Shown piece after piece: positions 15,730-24,283 of a stretch of 40,358 nt of DNA; the first letter of the stretch is position 1; every line of letters starts with the position of its first letter. Where the stretch lies: positions 1-40,358 of the forward strand of contig JAFRST010000029.1 of NCBI GenBank assembly GCA_017427465.1, written 5' to 3'. The stretch comes from Clostridiales bacterium. Its GTDB lineage: Bacteria; Bacillota; Clostridia; Saccharofermentanales; Saccharofermentanaceae. The notes beneath the pieces were generated by a model. The model was not told where the DNA came from. It ran no database searches and saw nothing but the letters and a program-made list of their open reading frames with translations. Position numbers and translations under genes: made by a program.

Positions 15730-16446
15730 TTAGCCTCTTTCCAACCAATAGACCGCGTATTCTGTCACAGGCGTGAACCCGTGGCTCTTTGCCATTTCAG
15801 AAGACATTACGTTCTGAGCGTCCCAATGGACCGTCAGCTTTTTACTTGAGCTTTGTCTTAGCATCTCATAAACACAATGATCGGCAAGTCCTTTCTGCCT
15901 GTGTCCGGGATCCGTGAACACATCCAGCTCCACATTATCCCCAAGAGTAATAAAGCTTGAAGAGGCGGAAACTACTTTGCCGTCAAACAATACCGCTGCT
16001 CCCGCTCCGTTACTGACAAAGTCATCGTAATCTTTGTAGTTACGGCCGTGATCAAAAGGGTGTTCTTCGAATATCTCCCGGGTAAAGGGGCTTAAGCTGT
16101 ATCCTTCGGGAAGGGTCCCTAGCTTTTTTACAGACTCAGAACTGAGTGGTGCCATAACTTCTCTTTTGAGAATGAACATAACAGGCAGGCCTGTTATGTA
16201 TTCTTCCCATTCAGGGGTCATGCATACCAGTCTTGACTCATAGATCAGGTCCAAATGTTCTTGAACAAACTTCTCATCAGGCTTTCCGCATAAATAAGTG
16301 AACACCGTATCGTAAATACAGCCTTCAGAATATGAATGGACAGACCCGATCTTACCGTCCCTGCAAGCTTTATAAATCAGTGGAGTCTCTGTAAGTACTC
16401 CGCTTCCGCTCTTATCCCAGATCTCGAACTCTCTTTGTGTTCCCAT
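15730..16446 (-). CDS. GNAT-like acetyltransferase (PF12746-like)
   Basis: A 238-residue protein of the GNAT_acetyltran group, with a large N-terminal half and a C-terminal GNAT core. ELDVFTDPGHRQKGLADHCVYEML carries the acetyl-CoA loop (RQKGLA), and WDAQNVMSSEMAKSHGFTPVTEYAVYW is the typical end with the SxxxAxxxGF pattern. The substrate is unknown. Start ATG 16446 has GAGG only two nt away, a tight spacing. It sits 15 bp after the MazG-like gene and is probably cotranscribed and translationally coupled. Confidence 0.85.
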   Translation of the reverse strand: MGTQREFEIWDKSGSGVLTETPLIYKACRDGKIGSVHSYSEGCIYDTVFTYLCGKPDEKFVQEHLDLIYESRLVCMTPEWEEYITGLPVMFILKREVMAPLSSESVKKLGTLPEGYSLSPFTREIFEEHPFDHGRNYKDYDDFVSNGAGAAVLFDGKVVSASSSFITLGDNVELDVFTDPGHRQKGLADHCVYEMLRQSSSKKLTVHWDAQNVMSSEMAKSHGFTPVTEYAVYWLERG

Positions 16447-16461
16447 ATCCTCACATGCCTC

Positions 16462-16800
16462 TTAACCGGCAGTCATTCCTTCTTTTACTTTCTCCAGAAA
16501 GATCTTGTCGTCGAATCCTCCACGCTTGACCCTCTTCTCACCGGCCAAAGATACTATGTCTTCAAGCGACTTGTTCTCGAGTTTTGCCAAAGACCTGATG
16601 ACTTCGATCATATCCGCAAGCTCTTCACATCTGTCAGAACCTTCGGATGTTATGACCTCATCATATTCCTCATAAAGCTTATCTTCCAAAGCTTTCTTGT
16701 AGTCTGCATCATTAAGGACTCTAGTTACAGGCATCTCACCTTTTGATCTTATGATATCCGGAATATTATCCCTTACGAGTTTGTTATATATTCTTTCCAT
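16462..16800 (-). CDS. MazG-like / phosphoribosyl-ATP pyrophosphohydrolase-like protein
   Basis: A 112-residue all-alpha protein. IYNKLVRDNIPDIIRSKG near the N-terminus and LYEEYDEVITSE with EELADMIEVIRSLA give the acidic E-x2-E ... E-x2-D pattern that binds Mg2+ in all-alpha NTP pyrophosphatases of the MazG/HisE type. The substrate could be a noncanonical or damaged nucleotide. Start ATG 16800 follows AGGAG; an in-frame ATG at 16830 overlaps a -10 box. It heads an operon with the GNAT gene. Confidence 0.85.
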   Translation of the reverse strand: MERIYNKLVRDNIPDIIRSKGEMPVTRVLNDADYKKALEDKLYEEYDEVITSEGSDRCEELADMIEVIRSLAKLENKSLEDIVSLAGEKRVKRGGFDDKIFLEKVKEGMTAG

Positions 16801-16831
16801 TGGCCGCTCCTGACAGATCTTCACGTACAAT

Positions 16832-16851
16832 ATTATAGCAAAGAGTATAAT
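16832..16851. promoter_or_regulatory. Back-to-back -10 boxes between the mazG-like and traX-like genes
   Basis: TATAAT on the minus strand (16832-16837) faces the MazG-like gene and TATAAT on the plus strand (16846-16851) faces the TraX-like gene, nine bp apart. Neither has a good -35. The overlap means the two promoters may compete. The plus box also makes ATG 16854 an unlikely start for the TraX-like gene. Confidence 0.45.
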
Positions 16852-16883
16852 AGATGCATGAATACTCAGGGCGGGGAAAAATA

Positions 16884-17612
16884 ATGAAGAACTACCGATT
16901 GATCCCGGAGAAATACCGGTTCTTAAGCAGCAGCGGCCTTAAGGTCATCGCTGTTATCACAATGCTTATCGATCATGTGGCAAGCGTGCTTTTAAGAGAG
17001 AACCCGGTAGTCCTTCTTCAAATAGCCGATTATCAGCTTACCTTATATACATTAATGCGGACCATAGGCAGGATCGCTTTCCCGATATTCGCTTTTCTTC
17101 TGGCTGAAGGATTCCACTATACGAGTGACAGAAAGAAATACGGCATCCGCTTACTTGTTTTCGCTTTGATATCAGAGATCCCTTGGAATCTCGAACACAG
17201 CGGCAAACTCCTCTACAGCAGCCAGAATGTCTTTTTTACCCTGCTTCTAGGGTTCCTGGGTTTATGTGTCATCGAAGAATTGAAGACCGCTGCGAAAAAG
17301 ACCAAGGGGATCGCCTTGCTTCTCGCTCTGCTTCTCATCTCCATCGTGCTTCGGGCCGACTACGGATGTTCGGGCTTCGGATTTATCCTTCTGATGGGGC
17401 TTTTAAGAGAATATCCTGTCTTCAGGGCAGTAACCGGATCATGTTTTCTGTCAAGCCGCTGGCAGGCCGGAATGGCATTCATACCTATCGCTTTCTATAA
17501 CGGCAAAAGAGGATTCATCAAAGGGCGTGTGCTCAAGATCTTATTTTATGTAATCTACCCGCTTCATATGCTGATCCTGTATCTGATCAAGGAAAACATG
17601 GGCGGCTACTAA
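16884..17612 (+). CDS. TraX-family membrane protein
   Basis: A 242-residue protein with about seven or eight membrane segments. LKVIAVITMLIDHVASVL near the N-terminus, GRIAFPIFAFLLAEGFHYT and the C-terminal YVIYPLHMLILYLIKE are diagnostic of the TraX family (PF05857). Conjugative F-plasmid TraX acetylates pilin; chromosomal Clostridia and Lactobacillales members are not tied to conjugation and may acylate a surface molecule. ATG 16884 is chosen because GGGG lies just upstream and a TATAAT box covers the region before the ATG at 16854. It stands alone, divergent from the MazG-like gene. Confidence 0.88.
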   Translation: MKNYRLIPEKYRFLSSSGLKVIAVITMLIDHVASVLLRENPVVLLQIADYQLTLYTLMRTIGRIAFPIFAFLLAEGFHYTSDRKKYGIRLLVFALISEIPWNLEHSGKLLYSSQNVFFTLLLGFLGLCVIEELKTAAKKTKGIALLLALLLISIVLRADYGCSGFGFILLMGLLREYPVFRAVTGSCFLSSRWQAGMAFIPIAFYNGKRGFIKGRVLKILFYVIYPLHMLILYLIKENMGGY

Positions 17613-17753
17613 AAAAGTTTTCCTATTTACTTCCAAAATTTCTTCTTACTGATATGATATACAAAGAGAACGGCAAGGGACTAAGGGTGTCTCACCATAA
17701 GTACGATTGGGGAATCGATGCTTATGCTGCCGTATCTTATGGGAGAAATAGGA

Positions 17754-19712
17754 ATGAATAATCTGAAAAAGGAATCTCGGGCTTTCCTGCCGTTTTATAA
17801 ACGCGCGCGTTTACTCGCTTATTTTGCGCTTGGCGCGCTTGTGTTTTTGTCGCTGTCTGCCTGTAATGAAGGACCGTCCGCGGCAACCGGTACAAAAGAA
17901 CCCTGGCAGACCGAGATCGTTAACAACAGTCTCAAATATCCCGACCTGTCGGAGATGTCTTACTCCGAGCTTTACGAACCTGATACTTCTATCGCGATGG
18001 CGCCGACTGTCGCATGGAAAGCTGATGCCCGTGCAATGGGAATCGCTGATCAGATTGTAAGGCCGCAGGTCGTTTTCGTTTGGCTCGACAAAGACCTTAA
18101 AGTTTATGACAGGGACGGCGGGGTATTAGCTGAGAACCTCTCAGATTACATTACCACGACTGCGGAAAAGGCTATCCCGGCATTTTATATCAGTGACGAA
18201 GAGACATCCCGGAATCTGAAGCTTTGGCTCTCAAGGACGGGATTCAGAGACTGCTTCGTATGTGCAACGCCTCTAAACAGTGCACTCGTCAAGGATGTCG
18301 CTGACCTCCTGAACGTACGCGGAATGCTCGATTACTCGGCAGTAAAATCAGTTAACAGGGATACTTTGCTCGATATGGTCGCATCGACAAATGATGCTCA
18401 CGGCAAGGTAATCCTAATCAGCGAAGACATAGCATCCCACAATTTAATTCGCAAGCTCCAGTCTTTGGGAAGCACTGTATGGGCATTGTCTGATTCTGAT
18501 ACAAAGTCATTAGTAACTCTGTACACACGCGGCATCAACGGTGTAGTTGTAGACGATTACGAAGCAGCCTACAGATCAGAAGAATTATTCCAAGACAAAG
18601 ATACGACGCTTCTTCGGATACCTTTCGTCATCGGTCACAGAGGCGATCCTTCCACATATGTCGAGAACACTCTTGATTCAGCGCGCGGCGCATACGAAGA
18701 GGGTGCCGACTTAATCGAAAGCGACCTTCACTTGAGTTCTGATAATACGATCTTCATATATCACGACGACTATCCGTGGGCTTTTCTTAGCCTCAGTTAT
18801 AATAAGGGCGTAGAAGAATATTCGATCGAAGTATTGAGAAGCAGAGTCTTCATGTGGGAACACCAATACCGCGGGATCATTAATGCTAATGCCGTTCCCG
18901 CAGCTGAATCAAGAAACGGAATGCTTTTCGGGCAGGAAGAGAAAAAAGAATATGTAGTTCCTCTCCTGAGTGAATACATTAATGACTTCAAGAATACCAA
19001 CGCGGTTCATGCAGCAGAGATAAAGAGCACTAACCCCGAGATCTTGAGCTTATATAATGACATGCTCGATTGGAATGACTGCCATGACCAGTTCAGCACG
19101 ATATCCTTCAATACGGTTATCCTTGATGCTATGTACAGTGATTATCCCGAACTGTCAGCCGGCGCTTTAGGCTATGCCGAAGACAGTGACAATGAAAAAG
19201 TTCCTTATTACGGGGATCTGACATCTATCAAAGAATCATCAGGAACCGAGGCCTCAGTAGCACAACTCTACAGCGTTTTGGACAGATGGAATGCCACGAT
19301 GAATCCTGACTATACGAGTTATTACGATGAAGAGATCATTCTTGCTGCCAGCAGACGCGGACTGACTGTCTGGCCGTGGACATATTCAGACCCGGAAGAT
19401 TTTGCCGCAGATTATCTTAAATCATATACAGGTCTTACGACTAATTACCCCTGGTGGGCATCTGATCTCATAGTGGAAATACAGTCATCGGATGTTACAG
19501 CGGCTTCTGTTGATGATATTGCCAAGCCGACCGGCATTACCCAGGATGGCCGGAGAAGGCAGCTTTATAATGCCGAGGCTTTTCCAGTTGAATACATGAG
19601 CAACGGACAGATCCTTATGGTCTGGAGATACAAAGCCAAAATGGTGATAGATAACCGGAATTACGGCTACTATTACTTATATTCCGAGCCGTTCCTTTAT
19701 ACGCCTTCGTAA
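17754..19712 (+). CDS. Lipoprotein with glycerophosphodiester phosphodiesterase domain
   Basis: A 652-residue lipoprotein (664 if started at ATG 17718; both ATGs have plausible ribosome sites). The signal peptide ends LSAC. The GDPD domain starts near residue 290: His295-Arg296-Gly, Glu304-Asn, Glu322-x-Asp324 and His337-Asp338 supply the catalytic histidines and metal ligands. The domain is longer than usual and ends near TVWPWTY and YLKSYTGLTTNYP. Before it (about 75-285) is a region with GDPD-barrel-like features, ending GINGVVVDDYEAAY, but without HRG or ExD; it may be a dead duplicate half. The enzyme would release glycerol 3-phosphate from glycerophosphodiesters or lipid and teichoic head groups on the cell surface. 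It has no operon partner. Confidence 0.87.
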   Translation: MNNLKKESRAFLPFYKRARLLAYFALGALVFLSLSACNEGPSAATGTKEPWQTEIVNNSLKYPDLSEMSYSELYEPDTSIAMAPTVAWKADARAMGIADQIVRPQVVFVWLDKDLKVYDRDGGVLAENLSDYITTTAEKAIPAFYISDEETSRNLKLWLSRTGFRDCFVCATPLNSALVKDVADLLNVRGMLDYSAVKSVNRDTLLDMVASTNDAHGKVILISEDIASHNLIRKLQSLGSTVWALSDSDTKSLVTLYTRGINGVVVDDYEAAYRSEELFQDKDTTLLRIPFVIGHRGDPSTYVENTLDSARGAYEEGADLIESDLHLSSDNTIFIYHDDYPWAFLSLSYNKGVEEYSIEVLRSRVFMWEHQYRGIINANAVPAAESRNGMLFGQEEKKEYVVPLLSEYINDFKNTNAVHAAEIKSTNPEILSLYNDMLDWNDCHDQFSTISFNTVILDAMYSDYPELSAGALGYAEDSDNEKVPYYGDLTSIKESSGTEASVAQLYSVLDRWNATMNPDYTSYYDEEIILAASRRGLTVWPWTYSDPEDFAADYLKSYTGLTTNYPWWASDLIVEIQSSDVTAASVDDIAKPTGITQDGRRRQLYNAEAFPVEYMSNGQILMVWRYKAKMVIDNRNYGYYYLYSEPFLYTPS

Positions 19713-19726
19713 GAGCTTACGGAGAT

Positions 19727-20152
19727 TTAAGCGTTACCGGCTTTCTTTTTTGAGCACTCCGGGCAGTATGACATCGGAGCAATCGAGAAAATGGATTCTT
19801 TCTTATATCCGCACTTGGAGCAGATGAATACATACTTGGAGAAAACACTGCCCATCGCGGTACTGACAAGCCAGGAACCCTCGGAATCGTCTTTCTCTTC
19901 CTGCTGTTCGGGAGTTGCTTCAACCTCTTTAGTGTGTTTGACAAATTCATATTCAGGAGCAGGCGCCGTCTCAGCAACGGGCTCGGGAGTGATCTCAATA
20001 GTCTCCTCATCAAACCATGTGCTCGGCTTAGGTTCTTCAAAAGTGCACTTCGTAATATAGAACGGACAGCCCTTGCAATCGTCCCTGTTAACGCACATGC
20101 GGTAAATGCCTCTTAATAACTGATCTACCTGCTGCTGTTTATTGTCACTCAT
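19727..20152 (-). CDS. Zinc-ribbon hypothetical protein
   Basis: A 141-residue soluble protein. The N-terminal 40 residues hold four cysteines (CVNRDDCKGCPFYITKC) that could bind a metal. Residues 45-95 are an acidic, Pro/Glu-rich linker. The C-terminus has Cys-x2-Cys (CSKCGY) and Cys-x2-Cys (CPEC) about 18 residues apart, a zinc-ribbon layout. The function is unknown; two metal knots joined by a flexible linker suggest nucleic-acid or protein binding. The start follows AAAGGAG. It converges with the GDPD lipoprotein gene 14 bp away and has an extended -10 promoter at 20249. Confidence 0.72.
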   Translation of the reverse strand: MSDNKQQQVDQLLRGIYRMCVNRDDCKGCPFYITKCTFEEPKPSTWFDEETIEITPEPVAETAPAPEYEFVKHTKEVEATPEQQEEKDDSEGSWLVSTAMGSVFSKYVFICSKCGYKKESIFSIAPMSYCPECSKKKAGNA

Positions 20153-20248
20153 AAGGCTTTACTCCTTTACGAGATATAGGAAATGCTTTATGGGAGCCCG
20201 TTCAGCGGACGGAACACCCGGTGCGGAGTATTGATCTATCGCCTCTTT

Positions 20249-20257
20249 ATTATACCA
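20249..20257 (-). promoter_or_regulatory. Extended -10 promoter of the zinc-ribbon gene
   Basis: TGGTATAAT on the minus strand, about 97 bp before the start codon of the zinc-ribbon protein. No -35 match at 17 bp. Confidence 0.5.
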
Positions 20258-20311
20258 CCCTTAAGACCATATGGCATTTCAGGCGGCTGCACCGGGTATT
20301 TCGTCAAATAA

Positions 20312-20875
20312 TCAGGTGCATTTAAATAGCGAAGATCCGCCTCTGTAGCAGTCTGCAAATTCATTCTCATTCCAGGTCTCATAATATTCCATTACGGTGT
20401 TATCTGAATCAGACGTCTGGAATGTATACATCTTTCCGCTTGAATCCTCGGCCTGAACCCTGTATATGCCGTCTGATATTTCCTCGAAAAGAGTGATCTC
20501 GTCTGCATGGTCAAAAACGAAGACGTTCTCTTCTTTAAGCTGCCCGTAATTGACTGCCGTATCCGAGAACTGTACATAATATTCAGGGTGCATCTCGTCA
20601 CCATAAGTCACCATTGATGCCGTCTGCCAAATGCCGGTGATCTTAGATGATTCCTTTACTGTTACCTCTTCGGATGATCCTTCATCCTCCTTGCCGTCAT
20701 CCGGGGCATCTTCCGAAGATTCAGAAACCTGCGTGTCAACTGTTACCTTCTCGCTGTCGAGAACGGTTTTTGATGTTCCTTCCGGAGCAGCGTCATTCCT
20801 GCTACACGATGCAAAAGTCAAAGCCATGGAAGCGGCCAGCGCTGTAGACATAAATCTGACTAAAGTTCTTTTCAT
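20312..20875 (-). CDS. Small lipoprotein
   Basis: A 187-residue predicted lipoprotein. The signal peptide has a basic start (MKRTLVRF), a hydrophobic core and lipobox FASC at about Cys24. Residues 27-80 are Ser/Glu/Asp-rich and unstructured-looking. Residues about 82-187 form a single beta-rich domain (ITGIWQTASMVTYGDEMHPE, YYVQFSDTAVNYG, LFEEISDGIYRVQAE) similar in pattern to lipocalin-like or DUF-type surface domains of Clostridia. No motif fixes the role. The start follows AAAGGAG. The gene stands alone upstream of the zinc-ribbon gene. Confidence 0.75.
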   Translation of the reverse strand: MKRTLVRFMSTALAASMALTFASCSRNDAAPEGTSKTVLDSEKVTVDTQVSESSEDAPDDGKEDEGSSEEVTVKESSKITGIWQTASMVTYGDEMHPEYYVQFSDTAVNYGQLKEENVFVFDHADEITLFEEISDGIYRVQAEDSSGKMYTFQTSDSDNTVMEYYETWNENEFADCYRGGSSLFKCT

Positions 20876-20971
20876 ATATTAATCTCCTTTTCCCCATTTT
20901 CGGATTGAATACAAAGGATTTTAAGTCTCCGGGAAATCCGTTCAGCATCAAAAAACAGGCAAAACGTGGGT

Positions 20972-21032
20972 AATTCGGCTGATAACGATCTGGAGCAGTT
21001 ACGGCAAACATCACCATACGGAAAGCCGAATT
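20972..21032. repeat. 9-bp inverted repeat enclosing 43 nt
   Basis: AATTCGGCT (20972-20980) and AGCCGAATT (21024-21032) are exact reverse complements. In minus-strand RNA they could close a hairpin in the leader of the small lipoprotein gene. No recognised riboswitch core lies inside. Confidence 0.4.
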
Positions 21033-21065
21033 TATGAAATGTTTTAGTTAATTTTTATATGGCAA

Positions 21066-21079
21066 CTTAATATATTAAG
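21066..21079. promoter_or_regulatory. 14-bp palindrome upstream of the second MATE gene
   Basis: CTTAATATATTAAG is a perfect palindrome 60 bp before the MATE start, near the expected promoter position. A dimeric regulator could bind here. It is AT-rich, so support is modest. Confidence 0.35.
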
Positions 21080-21138
21080 ACTTAGCCTAGTAGTATGATT
21101 GCAGTCGCTAAATATGCGCTGTATTACAAAGGAGAACT

Positions 21139-22539
21139 ATGGGACGGAATATTCCTGATAGCACGATCATTATAGATGAGAGGACGCCCCTGCTTATCCT
21201 CGCCGGGCCCATGTTCACTGAGCTTTTCCTTAATACAATGCTCAACAATGTCGACATGCTCATGCTGAGCCGCTACGACAATAATGCCGTCGGTGCAGTC
21301 GGCAATGCCAATACTATCATGTTCATGATGAACATCCTTTTCAACGTCATAGCAACGGCAACGAGCGTAGTAGTCGCCCAGTATCTCGGTGCAAAGCGCT
21401 ATGACAAGATGAACATGATCTACACGCTTGCGATAATGGTAAACCTTGTTATAGGCATCATCTTAAGCGGTGTCTTCTGTGCGGCAAATCCCCTGATCAT
21501 GAATTTCCTCAATGTATCTGCCGAGATGCGCCCTTACTCCATGATCTATATCTACATCGTCGGAGGCGGCGGATTCATTACGGCGGTATTCAATGTAATG
21601 CTCCAGATCTTAAGGTGCAACGGTTACCCCAAGATCGGCATGAAGGTTACTTTCGCGATCAACATAATCAATATCATAGGCAACTACCTCTTCCTTTATG
21701 GCCCTCTGGCGTTCCTGAATATGGGAGTTGCAGGTGTTGCCATATCCACTATCGGCGCAAGACTTATCGCCGTGATCGCGCTTTTCATATTCTTCTATGC
21801 AGCAAAGATCGGTAAGATCTCTCTGCGATATCTGAGGCCTTTCCCCGGCAGACTTCTCGGCAAGATGATCAAGATCGGACTTCCTACCGCAGGAGAGAAC
21901 CTTACATATAATCTTTATCAGACAACGCTCCTTTCATTTGTCAATGCAATGGGAAACGATGCGGTCAACGCAAGGGCTTACTGCAACACGCTCATATCTT
22001 TTGCATTGATATTCTCGAATGCATGCGCCATGTCAACGCAGATCATTACAGGTCACCTGGTAGGCGCAGGCAAACAGGATGAAGCCTACAAGAGAGTTTT
22101 CAAGACGCTCAGGACATCTATGCCGATTACAATAGGTCTTGCAACGATAAATGCCCTTATCTGCAGTTTTACACTGAGACTCTTTACCGACAACGAGAAC
22201 ATAATCGCACTCGGTCAGATGATCATGATCGTCGACATCTTCATCGAGATCGGGCGCTGCCTTAACATGACGTTCATCTGCAGTCTCAAAGCCGCCGGAG
22301 CATATGTCTTCCCTCTTATTATGGGTATCATATGCAACTGGGGACTGGGCCTTACAATGGGCTATACGGTCGGAGTCGCTTTGGGCGTCGGAGTCGCAGG
22401 CATCTATGCCGGCACTGCCACCGACGAATGTATCCGCGGCCTCATCGTTATGTATTACTGGTACAAGAAAAAATGGTACGGCAAGTCCGTCGTCGACAAG
22501 AAAGACGTCCTGGATCTCGAGCCCGCTGAGACCGGCTGA
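21139..22539 (+). CDS. MATE-family exporter
   Basis: A 466-residue, 12-helix MATE transporter. LILAGPMFTELFLNTMLNNVDMLML is the first-helix signature and the second half starts near LPTAGENLTYNLYQTTLLSFV. It diverges from the MATE at 7317 and belongs to another subgroup, with the long polar tail YYWYKKKWYGKSVVDKKDVLDLEP. Activity is probably Na+- or H+-driven export of an organic cation; the substrate is unknown. The start follows AAAGGAG. The gene appears monocistronic. Confidence 0.9.
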   Translation: MGRNIPDSTIIIDERTPLLILAGPMFTELFLNTMLNNVDMLMLSRYDNNAVGAVGNANTIMFMMNILFNVIATATSVVVAQYLGAKRYDKMNMIYTLAIMVNLVIGIILSGVFCAANPLIMNFLNVSAEMRPYSMIYIYIVGGGGFITAVFNVMLQILRCNGYPKIGMKVTFAINIINIIGNYLFLYGPLAFLNMGVAGVAISTIGARLIAVIALFIFFYAAKIGKISLRYLRPFPGRLLGKMIKIGLPTAGENLTYNLYQTTLLSFVNAMGNDAVNARAYCNTLISFALIFSNACAMSTQIITGHLVGAGKQDEAYKRVFKTLRTSMPITIGLATINALICSFTLRLFTDNENIIALGQMIMIVDIFIEIGRCLNMTFICSLKAAGAYVFPLIMGIICNWGLGLTMGYTVGVALGVGVAGIYAGTATDECIRGLIVMYYWYKKKWYGKSVVDKKDVLDLEPAETG

Positions 22540-22749
22540 CAAACCTTCCGCCATTGATATTCCAAGCGCGACAGTTTTAGGCTTTCTTGCACCGTGAAGC
22601 CATTTTACAACAGGTTAACAAACCCCTGCGTTTTTGTTTTCATTTAGTTAATACTATGCTTTTATCCGCGTTTTATAATCATAATTGTAAATGCGCCAAA
22701 TCATGTTTCCGTTCCGGAAAACAATTGAATCAAAGTATAGAGGATGCTT

Positions 22750-24057
22750 ATGGAAAGCAAGAATTTGTATGACTATACCATCAATGACGTTCCAGCAATA
22801 CTCGCAGACAACGTCGATGCGATCGTTATCGTTGACCCGGCGATCGATGCCTACAAGTCCGTTTTACGACGCGGCATGTTCGTGAAATTCCTGAAAGATT
22901 CCGGTATCTATCACGATCTCATCCTTGATCTGTGGTTCCATTTCAATGATTCCAACGAGAAGGTCGTTGGTGACTATCAGATCTTCGCCGACAACACCGG
23001 CGTTTTTAAGAACAAGTACAGCCGCAGACTCAAGATCGTTCTCGAAGAGGAGAAGGTATCCCATCTCGTACAGCTGACCGTATATCCGTTTGATAATGCA
23101 TCGAAGTATATTTTCGTAATGGACGAATTCAATGACAACGAGTCATTGCAGGAATCCCTCACGACCAAGAAGATCAACACCATCCAGAATACTTACCTGT
23201 TCTCGATGTATATCGACCTGGTCGCGGATACTACAAGCAGCATCAATGTCACCGAGATCTCCGATGACGTCGTTAACTATAACCTCAAGTACTCCGACTG
23301 GAGAATGATGATCGTTAACATGATCTGGCCGGAAGACCAGGAGCAGTTCCTGCGCCGCACGGATCCTGAGTACCTGAAAAAAAATTTCACGCCCGGCCGT
23401 ACCTCCTCCTATGACTGCATGATGCGTAACCTTGAAGGCAAGTTCATCTGGGTCAAGCTCATCTTCAGCCGCGCCAAGACGTTCAGCGAAGATGATTACA
23501 GATTCGTCTTCATGGTCCAGGATATCAACGACAATTCCATGGAGCTTATGTCGACTCTCCAGAAGTACGAAGAGAAGGCCATCAAGGATCCTCTCACAAA
23601 CGTCTACAACCACGGCGAGATGGAGACACAGCTCAACAGTGCGCTGGCATACCGCCAGAAGAGCGACAACGCAGTCTCCTTCATGATGATCGACCTCGAT
23701 CACTTCAAGTCGGTAAACGATAACTACGGACACTCCGTCGGCGATACTACACTCAAGCATTTTGCCAATCTGATGAGAGAATTCGCAGCCGAGAAGAAGA
23801 TCATGGCGGGCCGTTGGGGCGGCGAGGAATTCGTCATTGTCTGCCGTGACGTTAATGGTGAAGCTGCATTAGCAATGGCTGAGGAATTCAGGAAGAAAGT
23901 AGAAGAATACCAGTTCCCTGAGATCTACCACATCACCTGCTCCATCGGTGTCACCGAGATAAGCAAGGAAGATGACTTTACCGAAGCATTCAACAGACTT
24001 GATAAGGCAATGTACGCTTCCAAGCACAACGGCAGAAACAAGGTAACAAAGCTTTAA
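22750..24057 (+). CDS. Diguanylate cyclase (GGDEF) with N-terminal sensor
   Basis: A 435-residue soluble protein (437 if started at ATG 22744, which lies too close to the ribosome site AGAGG). The C-terminal domain is a GGDEF cyclase: DPLTNVYNHGEME near 280, FMMIDLDHFKSVNDNYGHSVGD near 311 and the active-site motif GGEEF at 357-361, so it should make cyclic di-GMP from two GTP. The RxxD inhibitory site that lies five residues before GGEEF in many cyclases is absent, so product feedback through it is unlikely. The first 270 residues look like one or two PAS-type sensors (YDCMMRNLEGKFIWVKLIFSR, then FMVQDINDNSMELM). It is followed directly by a strong terminator. Confidence 0.92.
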   Translation: MESKNLYDYTINDVPAILADNVDAIVIVDPAIDAYKSVLRRGMFVKFLKDSGIYHDLILDLWFHFNDSNEKVVGDYQIFADNTGVFKNKYSRRLKIVLEEEKVSHLVQLTVYPFDNASKYIFVMDEFNDNESLQESLTTKKINTIQNTYLFSMYIDLVADTTSSINVTEISDDVVNYNLKYSDWRMMIVNMIWPEDQEQFLRRTDPEYLKKNFTPGRTSSYDCMMRNLEGKFIWVKLIFSRAKTFSEDDYRFVFMVQDINDNSMELMSTLQKYEEKAIKDPLTNVYNHGEMETQLNSALAYRQKSDNAVSFMMIDLDHFKSVNDNYGHSVGDTTLKHFANLMREFAAEKKIMAGRWGGEEFVIVCRDVNGEAALAMAEEFRKKVEEYQFPEIYHITCSIGVTEISKEDDFTEAFNRLDKAMYASKHNGRNKVTKL

Positions 24058-24083
24058 GAACTCCTAATGAGTAATTCCATAAA

Positions 24084-24119
24084 GGGGCTGTCTCAGGTTG
24101 AGGTGAGGCAGCCTTTTTT
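24084..24119 (+). terminator. Rho-independent terminator after the diguanylate cyclase gene
   Basis: A 10-bp stem, GGCTGTCTCA (24086-24095) with TGAGGCAGCC (24104-24113), one G-U pair, then six T residues. Confidence 0.88.
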
Positions 24120-24177
24120 GTTATTATCCGGAGATCCGGTTGACTTCGAAAATATGACCGTTTTGAAGACGATTCAA

Positions 24178-24274
24178 TTTGGAGACTATTTGAGCTCCAA
24201 ATACTCTCCAAAAAGTCATTTTCGCCGGAAAAAGACTAAATGGAGACTTTTTCGACCTCTTAGACTCTCCAAAA
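24178..24274. repeat. Two imperfect hairpin repeats between the cyclase gene and cysE
   Basis: Each unit starts with GGAGACT and ends with CTCTCCAAAA. In the first, TTTGGAGA (24178-24185) pairs exactly with TCTCCAAA (24205-24212). In the second, TGGAGA at 24241 pairs with TCTCCA at 24266. The period is about 61 bp. The units overlap neither gene except the last few bases before the cysE stop and fill most of the 225-bp gap. They may be a degenerate dispersed repeat. Confidence 0.5.
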
Positions 24275-24283
24275 CGTGTATTC

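Noticed and set aside
16884..17612. Conjugation gene cluster because of the TraX-family gene
   Set aside because: No other transfer genes are present; TraX-family proteins are common on chromosomes.
24178..24274. CRISPR array
   Set aside because: Only two imperfect units, with no fixed repeat and no spacers; no cas genes are present.
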